Of a DNA stretch of 64,000 nucleotides, positions 1 to 7,928 are shown in pieces. Source of the stretch: Sphingobacterium multivorum. GTDB taxonomy: Bacteria > Bacteroidota > Bacteroidia > Sphingobacteriales > Sphingobacteriaceae. Numbering within the stretch: the first letter of the stretch is position 1; every line of letters starts with the position of its first letter. The stretch is from positions 1,612,001-1,676,000 of the forward strand of contig NZ_CP154261.1 of NCBI RefSeq assembly GCF_039511225.1. Direction: 5' to 3'. The notes below the pieces were generated by a model that was not told the DNA's origin, made no database searches, and saw nothing but the letters and a program-made list of their open reading frames with translations. A program made the translations under genes and the position numbers.

Positions 1-777
1 GACTGATTTTGCAGGAGCTATATTGGGTAAATGCTTATTTTCTTTTACAAAACTTGCAAGTGAATCCAAGGGCATCAGCTGATGATCGTCATTGAAGACA
101 TAGTCAGGCCAGGGATTCGCTTCGACCTTGATTTCTTTTGCCCGAATTGTTCCACTTACGGCTAGTTTTTCTGTAGGATTGGCTGTACCTATGCCAACAT
201 AGCCGTTGGAAGCAGCCTTGATGGCTAGAATACCTTCTGAAGAACTAAAAGTGTTGCCAACAACCAAATCCCAATCGTATGTCATAGGTAGCCTTTTTAC
301 TAAATTAGGCTCATTTCCAGTTGTCAGATAAGTATTAAAACCAGTGTTAAAATTAATAGAACGTATTTTGATATATACAACTAAAGGCGCCGTAACACCA
401 AAAGTTTCGATCGCTCTAACACGAAAAGCTTTTGTGTTAGGATTATGGTCTATAGTGAAATTTACCGCACCTGTTGTATATACGTTATTGTTGACCCGAC
501 CGGCCTCCTGCCAGCTTGGACTATTGGCATGGGAGGAAGAAACTATATGTGTCGCTGCTGCAGCCATATTACCTCTCGTATAGGTTATTGATACTTCATA
601 ATAAGCCGATGCACCGGCCGAGATGGGTTTTGCAGCTGCAAATTCAATAAAATCCCCAATCTTATAATCCGCTGGGAAAGTGACATTGGTTTCCAAATAA
701 TCATTTACATTTTGTGCCTTTACAGCATAGCCAAATCCTGATAAAATCAGAATAATGAATAAAATAAATTTGTTCAT
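1..777 (-). CDS. Array protein 1: secreted variable-body/conserved-cap protein (3' end outside window)
   Basis: The frame is open from the ATG at 777 to the window edge (259 codons), so the C-terminus is missing. A signal peptide (MNKFILFIILIL..., ending near KAQ) is followed by a beta-rich body, the NPTEKLAVSGTIRAKEIKVE segment, and WPDYVF and HLP motifs. This is a class A cap. It closely matches the next gene (826..1764) in protein and DNA, including the bases upstream of the start, so the two are a tandem duplication. VGIGT..P..KL motifs are typical of phage tail-fibre repeats and of many Bacteroidota secreted proteins. No peptidase S74 domain is seen. Function unknown; a trimeric surface fibre or adhesin is one possibility. 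Confidence 0.8.
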   Translation of the reverse strand, partial: MNKFILFIILILSGFGYAVKAQNVNDYLETNVTFPADYKIGDFIEFAAAKPISAGASAYYEVSITYTRGNMAAAATHIVSSSHANSPSWQEAGRVNNNVYTTGAVNFTIDHNPNTKAFRVRAIETFGVTAPLVVYIKIRSINFNTGFNTYLTTGNEPNLVKRLPMTYDWDLVVGNTFSSSEGILAIKAASNGYVGIGTANPTEKLAVSGTIRAKEIKVEANPWPDYVFNDDHQLMPLDSLASFVKENKHLPNIAPAKSV

Positions 778-825
778 AAAATATACTTTAATTGTGATTA
801 AAAAACTGGACTTAAAAGAGGTGTT

Positions 826-1764
826 TTATCGGTTCATTTTTAATACATCAATTTCTTTTCTTAAACTTTCAATTTCTTGGTTGAGCGTTTTCATGCCCTT
901 ATTTTGTTGAATCAGGTACAAAGTCATTTCCTCAATTTTCTGTAGTAGCTTGCGATTCATCTCCCCTAAGGCGACACCATTTTCTTCGACAGCTTTTGCA
1001 GGAGCTATATTTGGTAAATGCTTATTTTCTTTTACAAAACTTGCAAGTGAATCCAAGGGTATCAGTTGATGATCTTCATTGAAGACATAATCTGGCCATG
1101 GGGTGGCTTCAACCTTGATTTCTTTTGCCCGAATTGTTCCATTTACGGCTAGTTTTTCTGTAGGATTAGGAGTGCCAATGCCGACGTTTCCGTTAGATAG
1201 TGCTTTGATTGCTATGATTCCATTGTCAGCCGTATAAGTATTACCGACGATTAAGCTCCAATCGTAAGTCATGGGGAGTAGACCAATTGTATTGGGCTCA
1301 TTCCCCGTTTTAAGCGTACTTGTATAATTTGTATTGAAATTAATTGATCGGATTTTGATGTTTATAGCTAATGCTGTGTTATACCCCAAAGTGTTGACTG
1401 CTCTGATGCGAAAGCCGTGTGTTCCTGGATTGTGGTCTAATGTAAAATTAAAACCTGCAGTAGCATAGATATTATTATTGACACGACCGGCTTCTAGCCA
1501 TCTCGAAGGATTGGCATGTGACGATGAAACGATGTAGGTTGCTGCAGCTGCCATATATCCTCTGTCGTAGGAAATGGAAACTTCATAATAACCCGATGCA
1601 CCGGCCGCACTTGGATTAGCGGATGCAAATTCAATATAGTCCCCAATTTTATAGTCAACTGGAAAAGTAACCGTAGTCTGAAAATAGTCATTTGCATTTT
1701 GTGCTTTGGCACAGTAGCCATATCCTAAAAGGAGTAGGACAATTGAAAAAATAAACTTGTTCAT
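826..1764 (-). CDS. Array protein 2: secreted variable-body/conserved-cap protein (class A)
   Basis: A 312-residue protein. Signal peptide about 1-22 (ends KAQ); beta-rich body about 23-190; VGIGT at 194-198; KLAVNGTIRAKEIKVE at 204-219; WPDYVF at 223-228; HLP at 249-251; LGEMN at 266-270; then a heptad-like coil to the end. It starts 19 bases after the stop of the GspF-like gene on the same strand and probably belongs to that operon. It is the tandem duplicate of the gene at 1..777. The body and cap suggest an exported, oligomeric surface or extracellular protein; the cap may drive trimerisation (inference). The family is common in Bacteroidota and is usually annotated as hypothetical or tail-fibre-like. 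Confidence 0.85.
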   Translation of the reverse strand: MNKFIFSIVLLLLGYGYCAKAQNANDYFQTTVTFPVDYKIGDYIEFASANPSAAGASGYYEVSISYDRGYMAAAATYIVSSSHANPSRWLEAGRVNNNIYATAGFNFTLDHNPGTHGFRIRAVNTLGYNTALAINIKIRSINFNTNYTSTLKTGNEPNTIGLLPMTYDWSLIVGNTYTADNGIIAIKALSNGNVGIGTPNPTEKLAVNGTIRAKEIKVEATPWPDYVFNEDHQLIPLDSLASFVKENKHLPNIAPAKAVEENGVALGEMNRKLLQKIEEMTLYLIQQNKGMKTLNQEIESLRKEIDVLKMNR

Positions 1765-1783
1765 AAAATATACTTTATTGTGG

Positions 1784-2935
1784 TTAAAAACTATTGCTCA
1801 TTTGGAACATCGGTAGGTACATGGCGATAAGGATCAAGCCAACGACCAGCCCTAAAAAGATAATAATAAAGGGTTCCAGCAGGCTGGAAAGGGTGGAGGT
1901 CTTGTATTCCACTTCTTCCGTCAGCTGGGTTGCTATCTTTTCAAAGAAAAAATCCAACCGGTTCACCTCCTCACCAACACGGATAAGCTGGACGGTCTTG
2001 GCCGGATAAAAAGGATATTTGGAAAGTGCTGCATGCAGAGATTCGCCCTGTAGGATTTCCTTTTCGGCTCCTTCCAAAGAATGTGCTATCGGGTAAAAGT
2101 CGGTCATCTGCTGCACCAATTGGATAGACTGCAACAGCGGCGTATTGGTACTGACCAAAAGACGCATGGTATTGGCGAAACGTGCCAAATGGACCTTGCG
2201 GATAATATCGCCAAATAGTGGAAGTCGCAACATAATCCTGGAAGACCACTTGCGCCACCACAGCTGCTTCTGGTTAAAACGGATAAATACAATAAGACCA
2301 ATAAGGACTAACACCCCCCACCAAAAAGTGCGGTCCATAAATTGGGAGACTTTTAAAATAAACGCTGTAATGGCCGGTAGCTCGCCGCCGAAACGTTTGA
2401 AAATATCCGAAAACATGGGTACCACAAACTTGAGCATAAACAGTACCGCCCCCATCGAGGTGGTTAACACAATGACGGGATAGGTGAGTGCCGAAATAAT
2501 TTTACGGCGCTGCCCAATCTTACTTTTGTAGAAAGAAGCCAATTCTTTCATAACTTCGCCAAGTTTCCCGGTCTCTTCTCCAATCCGTAAACTGAAAAAT
2601 TCGTAATTGCTGAATTTTCCACTTTTACGGATGGCATCCGAAAGGCTATCGCCTACGAGGACATTGCTCTTGATTTCTTGAAACAATTTGTTGTCCTTAC
2701 TGTTTTTCTGATCCAAAAGGACGAGATCAAAAGCTGTTTTAAGGTCAACACCCGATAAGAGCAGGGTACTGAATTCGACATAGAACTCTTCTTTTTTCTT
2801 GTCAGGAAGCTGGCCGTTTCCAAAGCTGATGTCTTTGTTCAGAAAGGCCAAAATATCGCCAGCCCCTTCTTTTTTCTTAGGGGAAGTTGGCTGTTCGGGC
2901 TTCTTCTTATATTTTGAAATATCAATTGAAGGCAT
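1784..2935 (-). CDS. Type II secretion system F family inner-membrane protein
   Basis: A 383-residue GspF/PilC-type platform protein, the inner-membrane component around which pseudopilins are assembled. After a hydrophilic, lysine-rich N-terminus (1-50) come two GspF repeats. The first is near 50-190 (SGVDLKTAFD, GEETGKLGEVM, then a membrane segment ALTYPVIVLTTSMGAVLFML). The second is near 250-383 (STNTPLLQSIQ, RVGEEVNRLDFFFEK, then a final membrane segment). A middle helix lies around 205-225. Both repeats carry the usual G-E-E motif. It is the last machinery gene of a minus-strand operon starting at 6572 and is followed directly by the array gene at 1764. Whether it serves a T2SS or a type IV pilus cannot be decided here, because GspD, GspE and GspG are not in the window. 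Confidence 0.92.
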   Translation of the reverse strand: MPSIDISKYKKKPEQPTSPKKKEGAGDILAFLNKDISFGNGQLPDKKKEEFYVEFSTLLLSGVDLKTAFDLVLLDQKNSKDNKLFQEIKSNVLVGDSLSDAIRKSGKFSNYEFFSLRIGEETGKLGEVMKELASFYKSKIGQRRKIISALTYPVIVLTTSMGAVLFMLKFVVPMFSDIFKRFGGELPAITAFILKVSQFMDRTFWWGVLVLIGLIVFIRFNQKQLWWRKWSSRIMLRLPLFGDIIRKVHLARFANTMRLLVSTNTPLLQSIQLVQQMTDFYPIAHSLEGAEKEILQGESLHAALSKYPFYPAKTVQLIRVGEEVNRLDFFFEKIATQLTEEVEYKTSTLSSLLEPFIIIFLGLVVGLILIAMYLPMFQMSNSF

Positions 2936-2947
2936 AGACGAAATACA

Positions 2948-3442
2948 TTAGTTAGTGATCCCCGATTCAAGCTGTAAAAGTTGCTGAGCTGAATAGATCT
3001 TATGGTAATCAAATTGACGTTCTTTATTTTCAAACCGGATATTCAGGTTAATATGGTCTGTCAGTTCTTCCGATGGAAGATGCTGTATCCTTGGCGTCAT
3101 ATCCAGATTGACAGTTTGGATTAGAAAAGTATCTTTATGCACGATGTTATGATTTCTCACAATGAATTTAGGTGAAAACTCATAACTGATATTTCCGAAT
3201 TCATTTTCGCAGGTCAGACCATTTTCGCTTGTTTTTAACCAAAGCGATCTATTGATGTCCTGTTCCAACAGATGTTTAAAGAGGCTGTAGGAGAAACGCT
3301 CCTGTCTTTGCTTTTGCTGCCGTAGGAAGAGCTGTTGAAAATATTGAAACATATAGAAAGCCATACCGATACTGATGGCTGAAATCAGCATGGCAATGGT
3401 GAGTTCCATGAGGGTAAAAGCCTTTAACTTTTGTTTTCTCAT
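2948..3442 (-). CDS. Prepilin-like protein (minor pseudopilin, GspJ-like)
   Basis: A 164-residue protein with a type IV prepilin N-terminus: a short basic leader, then KAFTLMELTIAM and a hydrophobic helix to about residue 32. The Phe-Thr-Leu-x-Glu pattern with Glu at +5 is the site for prepilin peptidase, although Ala rather than the usual Gly precedes the cut. The rest is a small soluble domain of minor-pseudopilin size. The start overlaps the end of the preceding gene (3439..3816) by 4 bases, indicating translational coupling. It probably forms part of the pseudopilus tip; assignment to GspJ rather than another minor class is tentative. Confidence 0.75.
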   Translation of the reverse strand: MRKQKLKAFTLMELTIAMLISAISIGMAFYMFQYFQQLFLRQQKQRQERFSYSLFKHLLEQDINRSLWLKTSENGLTCENEFGNISYEFSPKFIVRNHNIVHKDTFLIQTVNLDMTPRIQHLPSEELTDHINLNIRFENKERQFDYHKIYSAQQLLQLESGITN

Positions 3443-3816
3443 TGCTGACCTCCTTCGGCTGTTTTATTTTCAATATAGCGTATCAGGCTATCGATTACCT
3501 TTCCTTCCTCAGAGATCGCATAAACAGCCAGCCGCGAACGGTCGGGATACCCTTCAGCTTCCGTGAGCTGGTAGCTCAATTTTATACTATCCTGCAAGCT
3601 TTCACCCTCGGTGTCGCCATCAAACCCATTGGCTTCTAGCTGGCGGCTCCAAAGCATCATCTGCTCTGCTGTGCTCTTTCGTGTTTCACTTTTGGAAGCT
3701 TTGGTCAGGTTGACGAAAATAAGCATGCCGATTCCAAAGACGATCAGGATAATGACCATGGATACAAGTGTTTCCACCAGGGAGGAGGCTTTGAGCCGAA
3801 GAATGTTAACCCCCAT
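3439..3816 (-). CDS. Prepilin-like protein (small, GspI-like)
   Basis: A 125-residue protein with a pilin-like start: leader MGVNILRLKA, then SSLVETLVSMVIILIVFGIG, giving Glu at about +5 and a long hydrophobic helix (about 11-35). The soluble part is about 90 residues, near the usual GspI/PilV size. It overlaps the preceding gene (3806..5056) by 11 bases and the following one by 4, within one operon. It probably is a minor pseudopilin. The cleavage motif (A-S-S-L-V-E) is looser than in its neighbour, so processing by a standard prepilin peptidase is likely but unproven. Confidence 0.65.
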   Translation of the reverse strand: MGVNILRLKASSLVETLVSMVIILIVFGIGMLIFVNLTKASKSETRKSTAEQMMLWSRQLEANGFDGDTEGESLQDSIKLSYQLTEAEGYPDRSRLAVYAISEEGKVIDSLIRYIENKTAEGGQQ

Positions 3817-5056
3817 AGCTATACCACTTCAAAGGTTTATTGACCTGTTTTTTTTGATCCGCTATCTGTAAATAGGAACTCAGGAAGTGGGGGGATAGCT
3901 TGCTGCGGTCAAATTTGATATTGACTAAAAAATTCTCGTACATGGATGAAGGACTTTTGTAGAGAAACCGGTAACAAGCTGTTCGCCCTATGACCTGTAG
4001 ACCTTTGCTATAGTCCAGAAGACCATATACAATAAGGTCTCCCTGAATAGTGCAGTCTTTTCCAAGGCTCGCAGCTGATGGCATATCGGAGCGTTTGGGC
4101 TCGTATAAGAGTACTGTTCCGGCAACGTTGCAATTGTTGCCTATTCTCAGGCTAGTTCGTTTACCTTCGGCACTGATAACTGCTGCGGTCGATGGATACT
4201 GAAGGGAAACATTATCTTCCAATATCAATGAGTCGGTGGCAAAGAACTGCGCAGCGCCTTTAAATCCTTTTTCAATACGAATACAGGGGGCGATCACTAA
4301 AATATCTTGTAAAAATGCTGTCGCAGGAATGATGATTGTTGTGTCCGATAGCAATTGAATATTACCCATCAGACTATCACTGATCTGTCCCTGACCTGCA
4401 AGGAGATGATAGCGCAAAGTGCGCTGATGAAAGGGATTTTTGTTTGTAGTACCCAGGGGCAGCGTCTCGCCCTTCAGACTGTCTTGTTTGAGTAAAGCCT
4501 GCAATGCTGTTAGACGTTTGGTATTCAGTGCCTGCATCTGTCGGTCGCTGTCTTTGCTCTTCCCTTCGACGATCTTCTCATTGCCTTTAAAGTATTCGCC
4601 GTCAACATAGGATGGTCTGACTCCAGATTTCGGGATGAACGCAGTTCCTTTAATGACTGTTTCACCACTTACTGAAACTGGCCGGTCTTCATCTGTGATA
4701 TACAGTACCGTTGAGTCGATGGGGATTGCACCTAATAGAGCCGTTTTCATCAGGGAATCCTGTAGCATATGCGTGCGGACAACGGCAATATCATAAAGTC
4801 CCCATTCGTATTTCGAAAAATAGACCGAATCTCCCTGCTGGGTGATATTGGACAGTGCGGTATCCAGCGCGTAAGGAAAATTGGTGGAGGTAACCAGACT
4901 ATATCCGGCATCAACCTGCTGTCTCAGCTGTTCTTTCCGGTTAAAACGGGCATCCTGGTCCCGAAAAAAGAAAGCAAGATAGATCAAACTTCCCAAAAGT
5001 ACCGATACGATAAGGGAAATGACCAACACCAGATATAATGCTGCCGCCTTGAGCAT
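3806..5056 (-). CDS. Membrane-anchored operon protein, possibly GspK/PilX-like
   Basis: A 416-residue protein with one N-terminal membrane helix (about 5-31, ALYLVLVISLIVSVLLGSLIYLAFF) followed by a large extracytoplasmic region. The helix has no Phe-Thr-Leu-x-Glu site. The region about 240-345 has short alternating hydrophobic/glycine steps (IEKGFKGAAQFFATDSLILEDNV, SLRIGNNCNVAGTVLLYEP split across turns) resembling a beta-helix or bactofilin-like fold (inference). Its position before two small pilin-like genes is where a large minor pseudopilin (GspK, PilX) could sit, but no direct homology is recognised. Starts 4 bases after the stop of 5061..5705. Confidence 0.55.
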   Translation of the reverse strand: MLKAAALYLVLVISLIVSVLLGSLIYLAFFFRDQDARFNRKEQLRQQVDAGYSLVTSTNFPYALDTALSNITQQGDSVYFSKYEWGLYDIAVVRTHMLQDSLMKTALLGAIPIDSTVLYITDEDRPVSVSGETVIKGTAFIPKSGVRPSYVDGEYFKGNEKIVEGKSKDSDRQMQALNTKRLTALQALLKQDSLKGETLPLGTTNKNPFHQRTLRYHLLAGQGQISDSLMGNIQLLSDTTIIIPATAFLQDILVIAPCIRIEKGFKGAAQFFATDSLILEDNVSLQYPSTAAVISAEGKRTSLRIGNNCNVAGTVLLYEPKRSDMPSAASLGKDCTIQGDLIVYGLLDYSKGLQVIGRTACYRFLYKSPSSMYENFLVNIKFDRSKLSPHFLSSYLQIADQKKQVNKPLKWYSYGG

Positions 5057-5060
5057 AGTT

Positions 5061-5705
5061 TTAGGAATTAGGGGTTACCGGTTCGGGCTGATTCTCTTTC
5101 TTTTTAAACCATTTATTGATCTGGTCACCGATCAGCTTTCCAGTCTTGCGGAAGATATTGTTGTTTTGAAAAGCTTCTTTGGAAATTTCCTTTCCCAGGT
5201 CAAAATATTGGTAACTAATGATATCGCTTGTTTTGTTCTCTATGCTACCGTGCAATTTACCTTCTTTTAGATAGCCGCGTTGGATCCAATTTCCCTGCTC
5301 ATCGTAACGTACAAAGGGGCCTTCTTCAATGTTCGCCATCCAATTAGATTCACTTTTGAGATTTCCGTTTTCGTACCAATGGCGCCAAACGCCTTGTTTG
5401 AGTCCTTTTACATATAATCCCTGTTCGGATAGATTTTTATTGGGGAAGTAGTGTGTAAACTGCCCATTAAGAAGTTTTCCCGAATAGCCACCCATAGTTT
5501 TGTGCAGCTGATTGCTTTCGTACCAGGCATAGGTTTTATCGCTATTAGGACTGATCTTAATGTTGTCGGCATAGCATATGGTCTTGCTTCCGTCATTGGA
5601 CGAAATGGTAAATCTCCGAAAGATGGCGAGCTCTTTAACCTGTGCCTCACAGATGATGGAAATCATGAAAAAGAAGATCGTATACAGAATTTTTTTAGTT
5701 GTCAT
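5061..5705 (-). CDS. Secreted MORN-type repeat protein (YwqK-like)
   Basis: A 214-residue protein with a signal peptide (about 1-21, ending CEAQ) and at least four MORN-like repeats between about 75 and 160. The pattern is G-x-(Y/F)-x-x-G-x-x-x-G-x-W (GYSGKLLNGQF, GLYVKGLKQGVWRHWYENG, EGPFVRYDEQGNW, GYLKEGKLHGSI). Such repeats occur in the so-called YwqK antitoxin family and in many Bacteroidota secreted proteins of unknown role. It overlaps the preceding gene by 11 bases inside the secretion operon, so it probably works with the machine, perhaps as a periplasmic scaffold. That role is inferred from position only. Confidence 0.7.
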   Translation of the reverse strand: MTTKKILYTIFFFMISIICEAQVKELAIFRRFTISSNDGSKTICYADNIKISPNSDKTYAWYESNQLHKTMGGYSGKLLNGQFTHYFPNKNLSEQGLYVKGLKQGVWRHWYENGNLKSESNWMANIEEGPFVRYDEQGNWIQRGYLKEGKLHGSIENKTSDIISYQYFDLGKEISKEAFQNNNIFRKTGKLIGDQINKWFKKKENQPEPVTPNS

Positions 5706-6201
5706 TTTTAAATATTGTCTTGTTTTTACCGTAAGCTTTGATGGTAATCTGCTCTTGGTTAATAGCTGTCAATTTAACCCCATGCTGTTCATCGCCGACA
5801 TTCATCATATATTGTTTGTCCATGATGGCGACGATGGCCGTAGGTTTCTTGTCGTTTAGATTTTCGATAAACCCGATATAGCGCACATTGATTTGCGGTT
5901 CGGGCTGATAAGACTGAACCGGTGGCGCGACATAGTTGTTTACGGCGGGCGTTACCGGTGCTGAAGGGACGGTATCGGCAACGACATTTTTTAACATGGG
6001 ATCGGGGTAGTTTAATAGCAAAGCGGTTGTTTTCTTTTGATTATAAAAACTGAGATCGCTCACATTTTGGACAAAGTTCTTTTGTGCTTGTCGAGGGCCC
6101 TGATCATCATCAGAAACTGCTGCAAAAATCTTATATATAATATAGCCCCAGAGTCCAACGACCAAGGAGAGCAATATATATGTCATCGCTTTGTTTTTCA
6201 T
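5695..6201 (-). CDS. GspC/PilP-like inner-membrane anchored protein
   Basis: A 168-residue protein: one N-terminal membrane helix (about 6-27), a proline-rich linker (about 75-103) and a compact C-terminal beta domain (about 105-160) of the form RYIGFIEN...AIVAIMDKQYMMNVGDE...VKLTAINQEQITI. This layout matches GspC (HR domain) and PilP, which link the inner-membrane platform to the outer-membrane secretin. Recognition rests on architecture and the characteristic phrase of an effect of a bound or stored property on a short beta barrel, not on strong sequence identity. It sits second in the operon, 2 bases after the lipoprotein gene. Confidence 0.6.
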   Translation of the reverse strand: MKNKAMTYILLSLVVGLWGYIIYKIFAAVSDDDQGPRQAQKNFVQNVSDLSFYNQKKTTALLLNYPDPMLKNVVADTVPSAPVTPAVNNYVAPPVQSYQPEPQINVRYIGFIENLNDKKPTAIVAIMDKQYMMNVGDEQHGVKLTAINQEQITIKAYGKNKTIFKNDN

Positions 6202-6203
6202 TT

Positions 6204-6572
6204 TTATTTTAAGCTCGGCAAAATGGTAATCTGGCGTTGTTTGAAAAGACCTACACTGCCCGAATTTTCTGGGCGCACGCGCCAGGTATATTTACCCGGG
6301 CTCACCGTAAGATTAAGATGGTCCAATGTGGTTACTGTGTCAACTACAATTTTTTGAATAGAATCAAAGTTTGGACGTGCAATTTGAAGCCGATATTTGT
6401 CTGCATCTTGATGATTCTTCCAATAAAAGCTCACGACACTGTCTTGTGTGGAAAGGCTGTCCATCGGCGCCAATAGTTCGACACTTTCTTTCTCCAAAGG
6501 ATATTCTATAAATTCGGAACAGGCAGCAAAGCAGCAGGAAAATAGTAGAAATATAGCTAAAAATCTTTTCAT
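6204..6572 (-). CDS. Small lipoprotein with fibronectin III-like domain; first gene of secretion operon
   Basis: A 122-residue protein with a lipoprotein signal (LLFSCCFAACSEF, Cys near residue 18) and one predicted Ig/FnIII-like domain (VSFYWKNHQDADKYRLQI ... GKYTWRVRPENSG), a pattern common in Bacteroidota surface lipoproteins. It is the first gene of the minus-strand operon that continues to GspF, and the promoter should lie in 6573-6922. Its role in the secretion apparatus is unknown; a pilotin or a surface-binding subunit are both conceivable. Confidence 0.65.
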   Translation of the reverse strand: MKRFLAIFLLFSCCFAACSEFIEYPLEKESVELLAPMDSLSTQDSVVSFYWKNHQDADKYRLQIARPNFDSIQKIVVDTVTTLDHLNLTVSPGKYTWRVRPENSGSVGLFKQRQITILPSLK

Positions 6573-6922
6573 GTAATATTAATGCGTTAAGTGTTGTAAA
6601 TCTACACAAATTTTTACTTAAAGGTGTGATGATGGGGATAAATAGATCGTTCTGCCTTTTAAATACAGGTGATAATTTTTAAGCATAATTGGCAATAAGC
6701 TTCATATAATTAATTTAAAAATAATAATAAAGTATGTTTGTGAATTTATAAATTTGTATTTATAAATATATCAATAATTTATTAACCTGTAGCGAGTTGT
6801 GTTTGTTTGAGGGAAAGTTAAGGTCTATTGCATTAGGCTGAGAAGAGATGACAGTGGGCAGTTGCCGGAATCGGCTGGTGATCCATTCCGCATGACTTAA
6901 GCTAACCGAAATAAAAAAACGT
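6573..6922. other. Divergent intergenic region between the secretion operon and the array
   Basis: About 350 bases, AT-rich, no credible ORF. It must hold promoters for the minus-strand secretion operon and for the plus-strand array gene at 6923. Two matches to the Bacteroidota -7 element TAnnTTTG occur on the plus strand (6733-6740 and 6749-6756), but neither has a TTTG at the usual distance, so no promoter is called. Confidence 0.5.
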
Positions 6923-7732
6923 ATGAATAAAATTCTAGTTTATCAGATCATTTTCCTGTTGCTTTTCCTAGTTGGTATTTCCAATTCAATGGCACAGACA
7001 TCAACCTTTATCAAGACTGTGAGTGTAAGCGCTACGGCTAAGGTTGAACTTACAGATGCCGGTGGGCAACCATTGAAGGTTGGTGGCCTGTACCGTGTAA
7101 AACTAGCTGTTAGTCCGACAGGCACGCGCACCGGTGCTGAATATCTGGTGTGGTACGACTCCCCGACAACAACTTGGCAAATCAGGGCAGTTGCACTCGC
7201 AGGCTCAACTTCCAATCATCCTTTGCTTATCGTGGAGGATAATGTTGTTAAAGTGTATACCAATCATGCTAACGGGTATGCTGTTAAGGCATTTGTTGAA
7301 TTTTACGATACAGGCAATGGTACCGTTGTGCCGCAATTTTTTGGTTCATCTTTTCAATGGCAGCGTAATGCCGCTAGTTTATTTTATTTGGATGGTAATG
7401 TTGGTATTGGAACTGGAGCTCCCGCAGAAAAACTGTCAGTCAAGGGTAAAATACGGGCGCAGGAAATTAAAGTTGAGACAGCCAATTGGCCCGATTATGT
7501 GTTCAAGAAAGATTATGGATTAAGGAGTTTGGATTCATTGCGATTGTTTATACAAGAAAATGGTCACCTACCGGAAGTGCCTAACTCGGACAGCGTGGAA
7601 AGTGAAGGGATATCTTTAGGCGAAATGAATAAGATATTGTTGAAGAAAATTGAAGAGCTGACCTTATATTTATTGGAAAAAGATAAAGAAATAGCGGAAA
7701 TAAAAAGTGAGCTTAAAAAGAATAAAAATTAA
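6923..7732 (+). CDS. Array protein 3: secreted variable-body/conserved-cap protein (class A)
   Basis: A 269-residue protein. Signal peptide about 1-25 (ends SMAQ). The body (26-155) has alternating beta pattern with VGGLYRVKLAV and EYLVWYDSP and resembles lectin-like sandwich domains by composition only. VGIGT lies near 159; KLSVKGKIRAQEIKVE follows; then WPDYVF near 189, HLP near 214, LGEMN and KIEELTLYLLEK, and a short coil rich in Lys/Glu. First plus-strand array gene, separated from the next by 196 bases holding a good promoter, so it is probably monocistronic. Function unknown. Confidence 0.8.
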   Translation: MNKILVYQIIFLLLFLVGISNSMAQTSTFIKTVSVSATAKVELTDAGGQPLKVGGLYRVKLAVSPTGTRTGAEYLVWYDSPTTTWQIRAVALAGSTSNHPLLIVEDNVVKVYTNHANGYAVKAFVEFYDTGNGTVVPQFFGSSFQWQRNAASLFYLDGNVGIGTGAPAEKLSVKGKIRAQEIKVETANWPDYVFKKDYGLRSLDSLRLFIQENGHLPEVPNSDSVESEGISLGEMNKILLKKIEELTLYLLEKDKEIAEIKSELKKNKN

Positions 7733-7821
7733 AAATTTGTGAAGTATGAAGAATCATCATTAAAAATGTGGGTGACTAAAATTTTTATACCATTATACCT
7801 ATAATTTAACAAGAAAATAAT

Positions 7822-7852
7822 TTTGCATATTTTGCTAAATAGTTTAATTTTG
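7822..7852 (+). promoter_or_regulatory. Bacteroidota-type promoter for array gene at 7929
   Basis: TTTG at 7822-7825, a 19-base spacer, and TAATTTTG at 7845-7852. This matches the known Bacteroidota housekeeping consensus (TTTG, 17-23 bases, TAnnTTTG). Transcription would start near 7859, about 70 bases before the coding start. A second TAATTTTG at 7818-7825 lacks an upstream partner. Confidence 0.55.
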
Positions 7853-7928
7853 ATTTGAATAAATTCTCTTGATAACCTTGTGAGGATGTATTTCTCAGCT
7901 TAAAATTAACTTGTTTTATTTTCTAAAC

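Noticed and set aside
6733..6756. Promoter for the array gene at 6923
   Set aside because: Two TAnnTTTG matches occur, but no TTTG lies 17-23 bases upstream of either, so the evidence is too weak.
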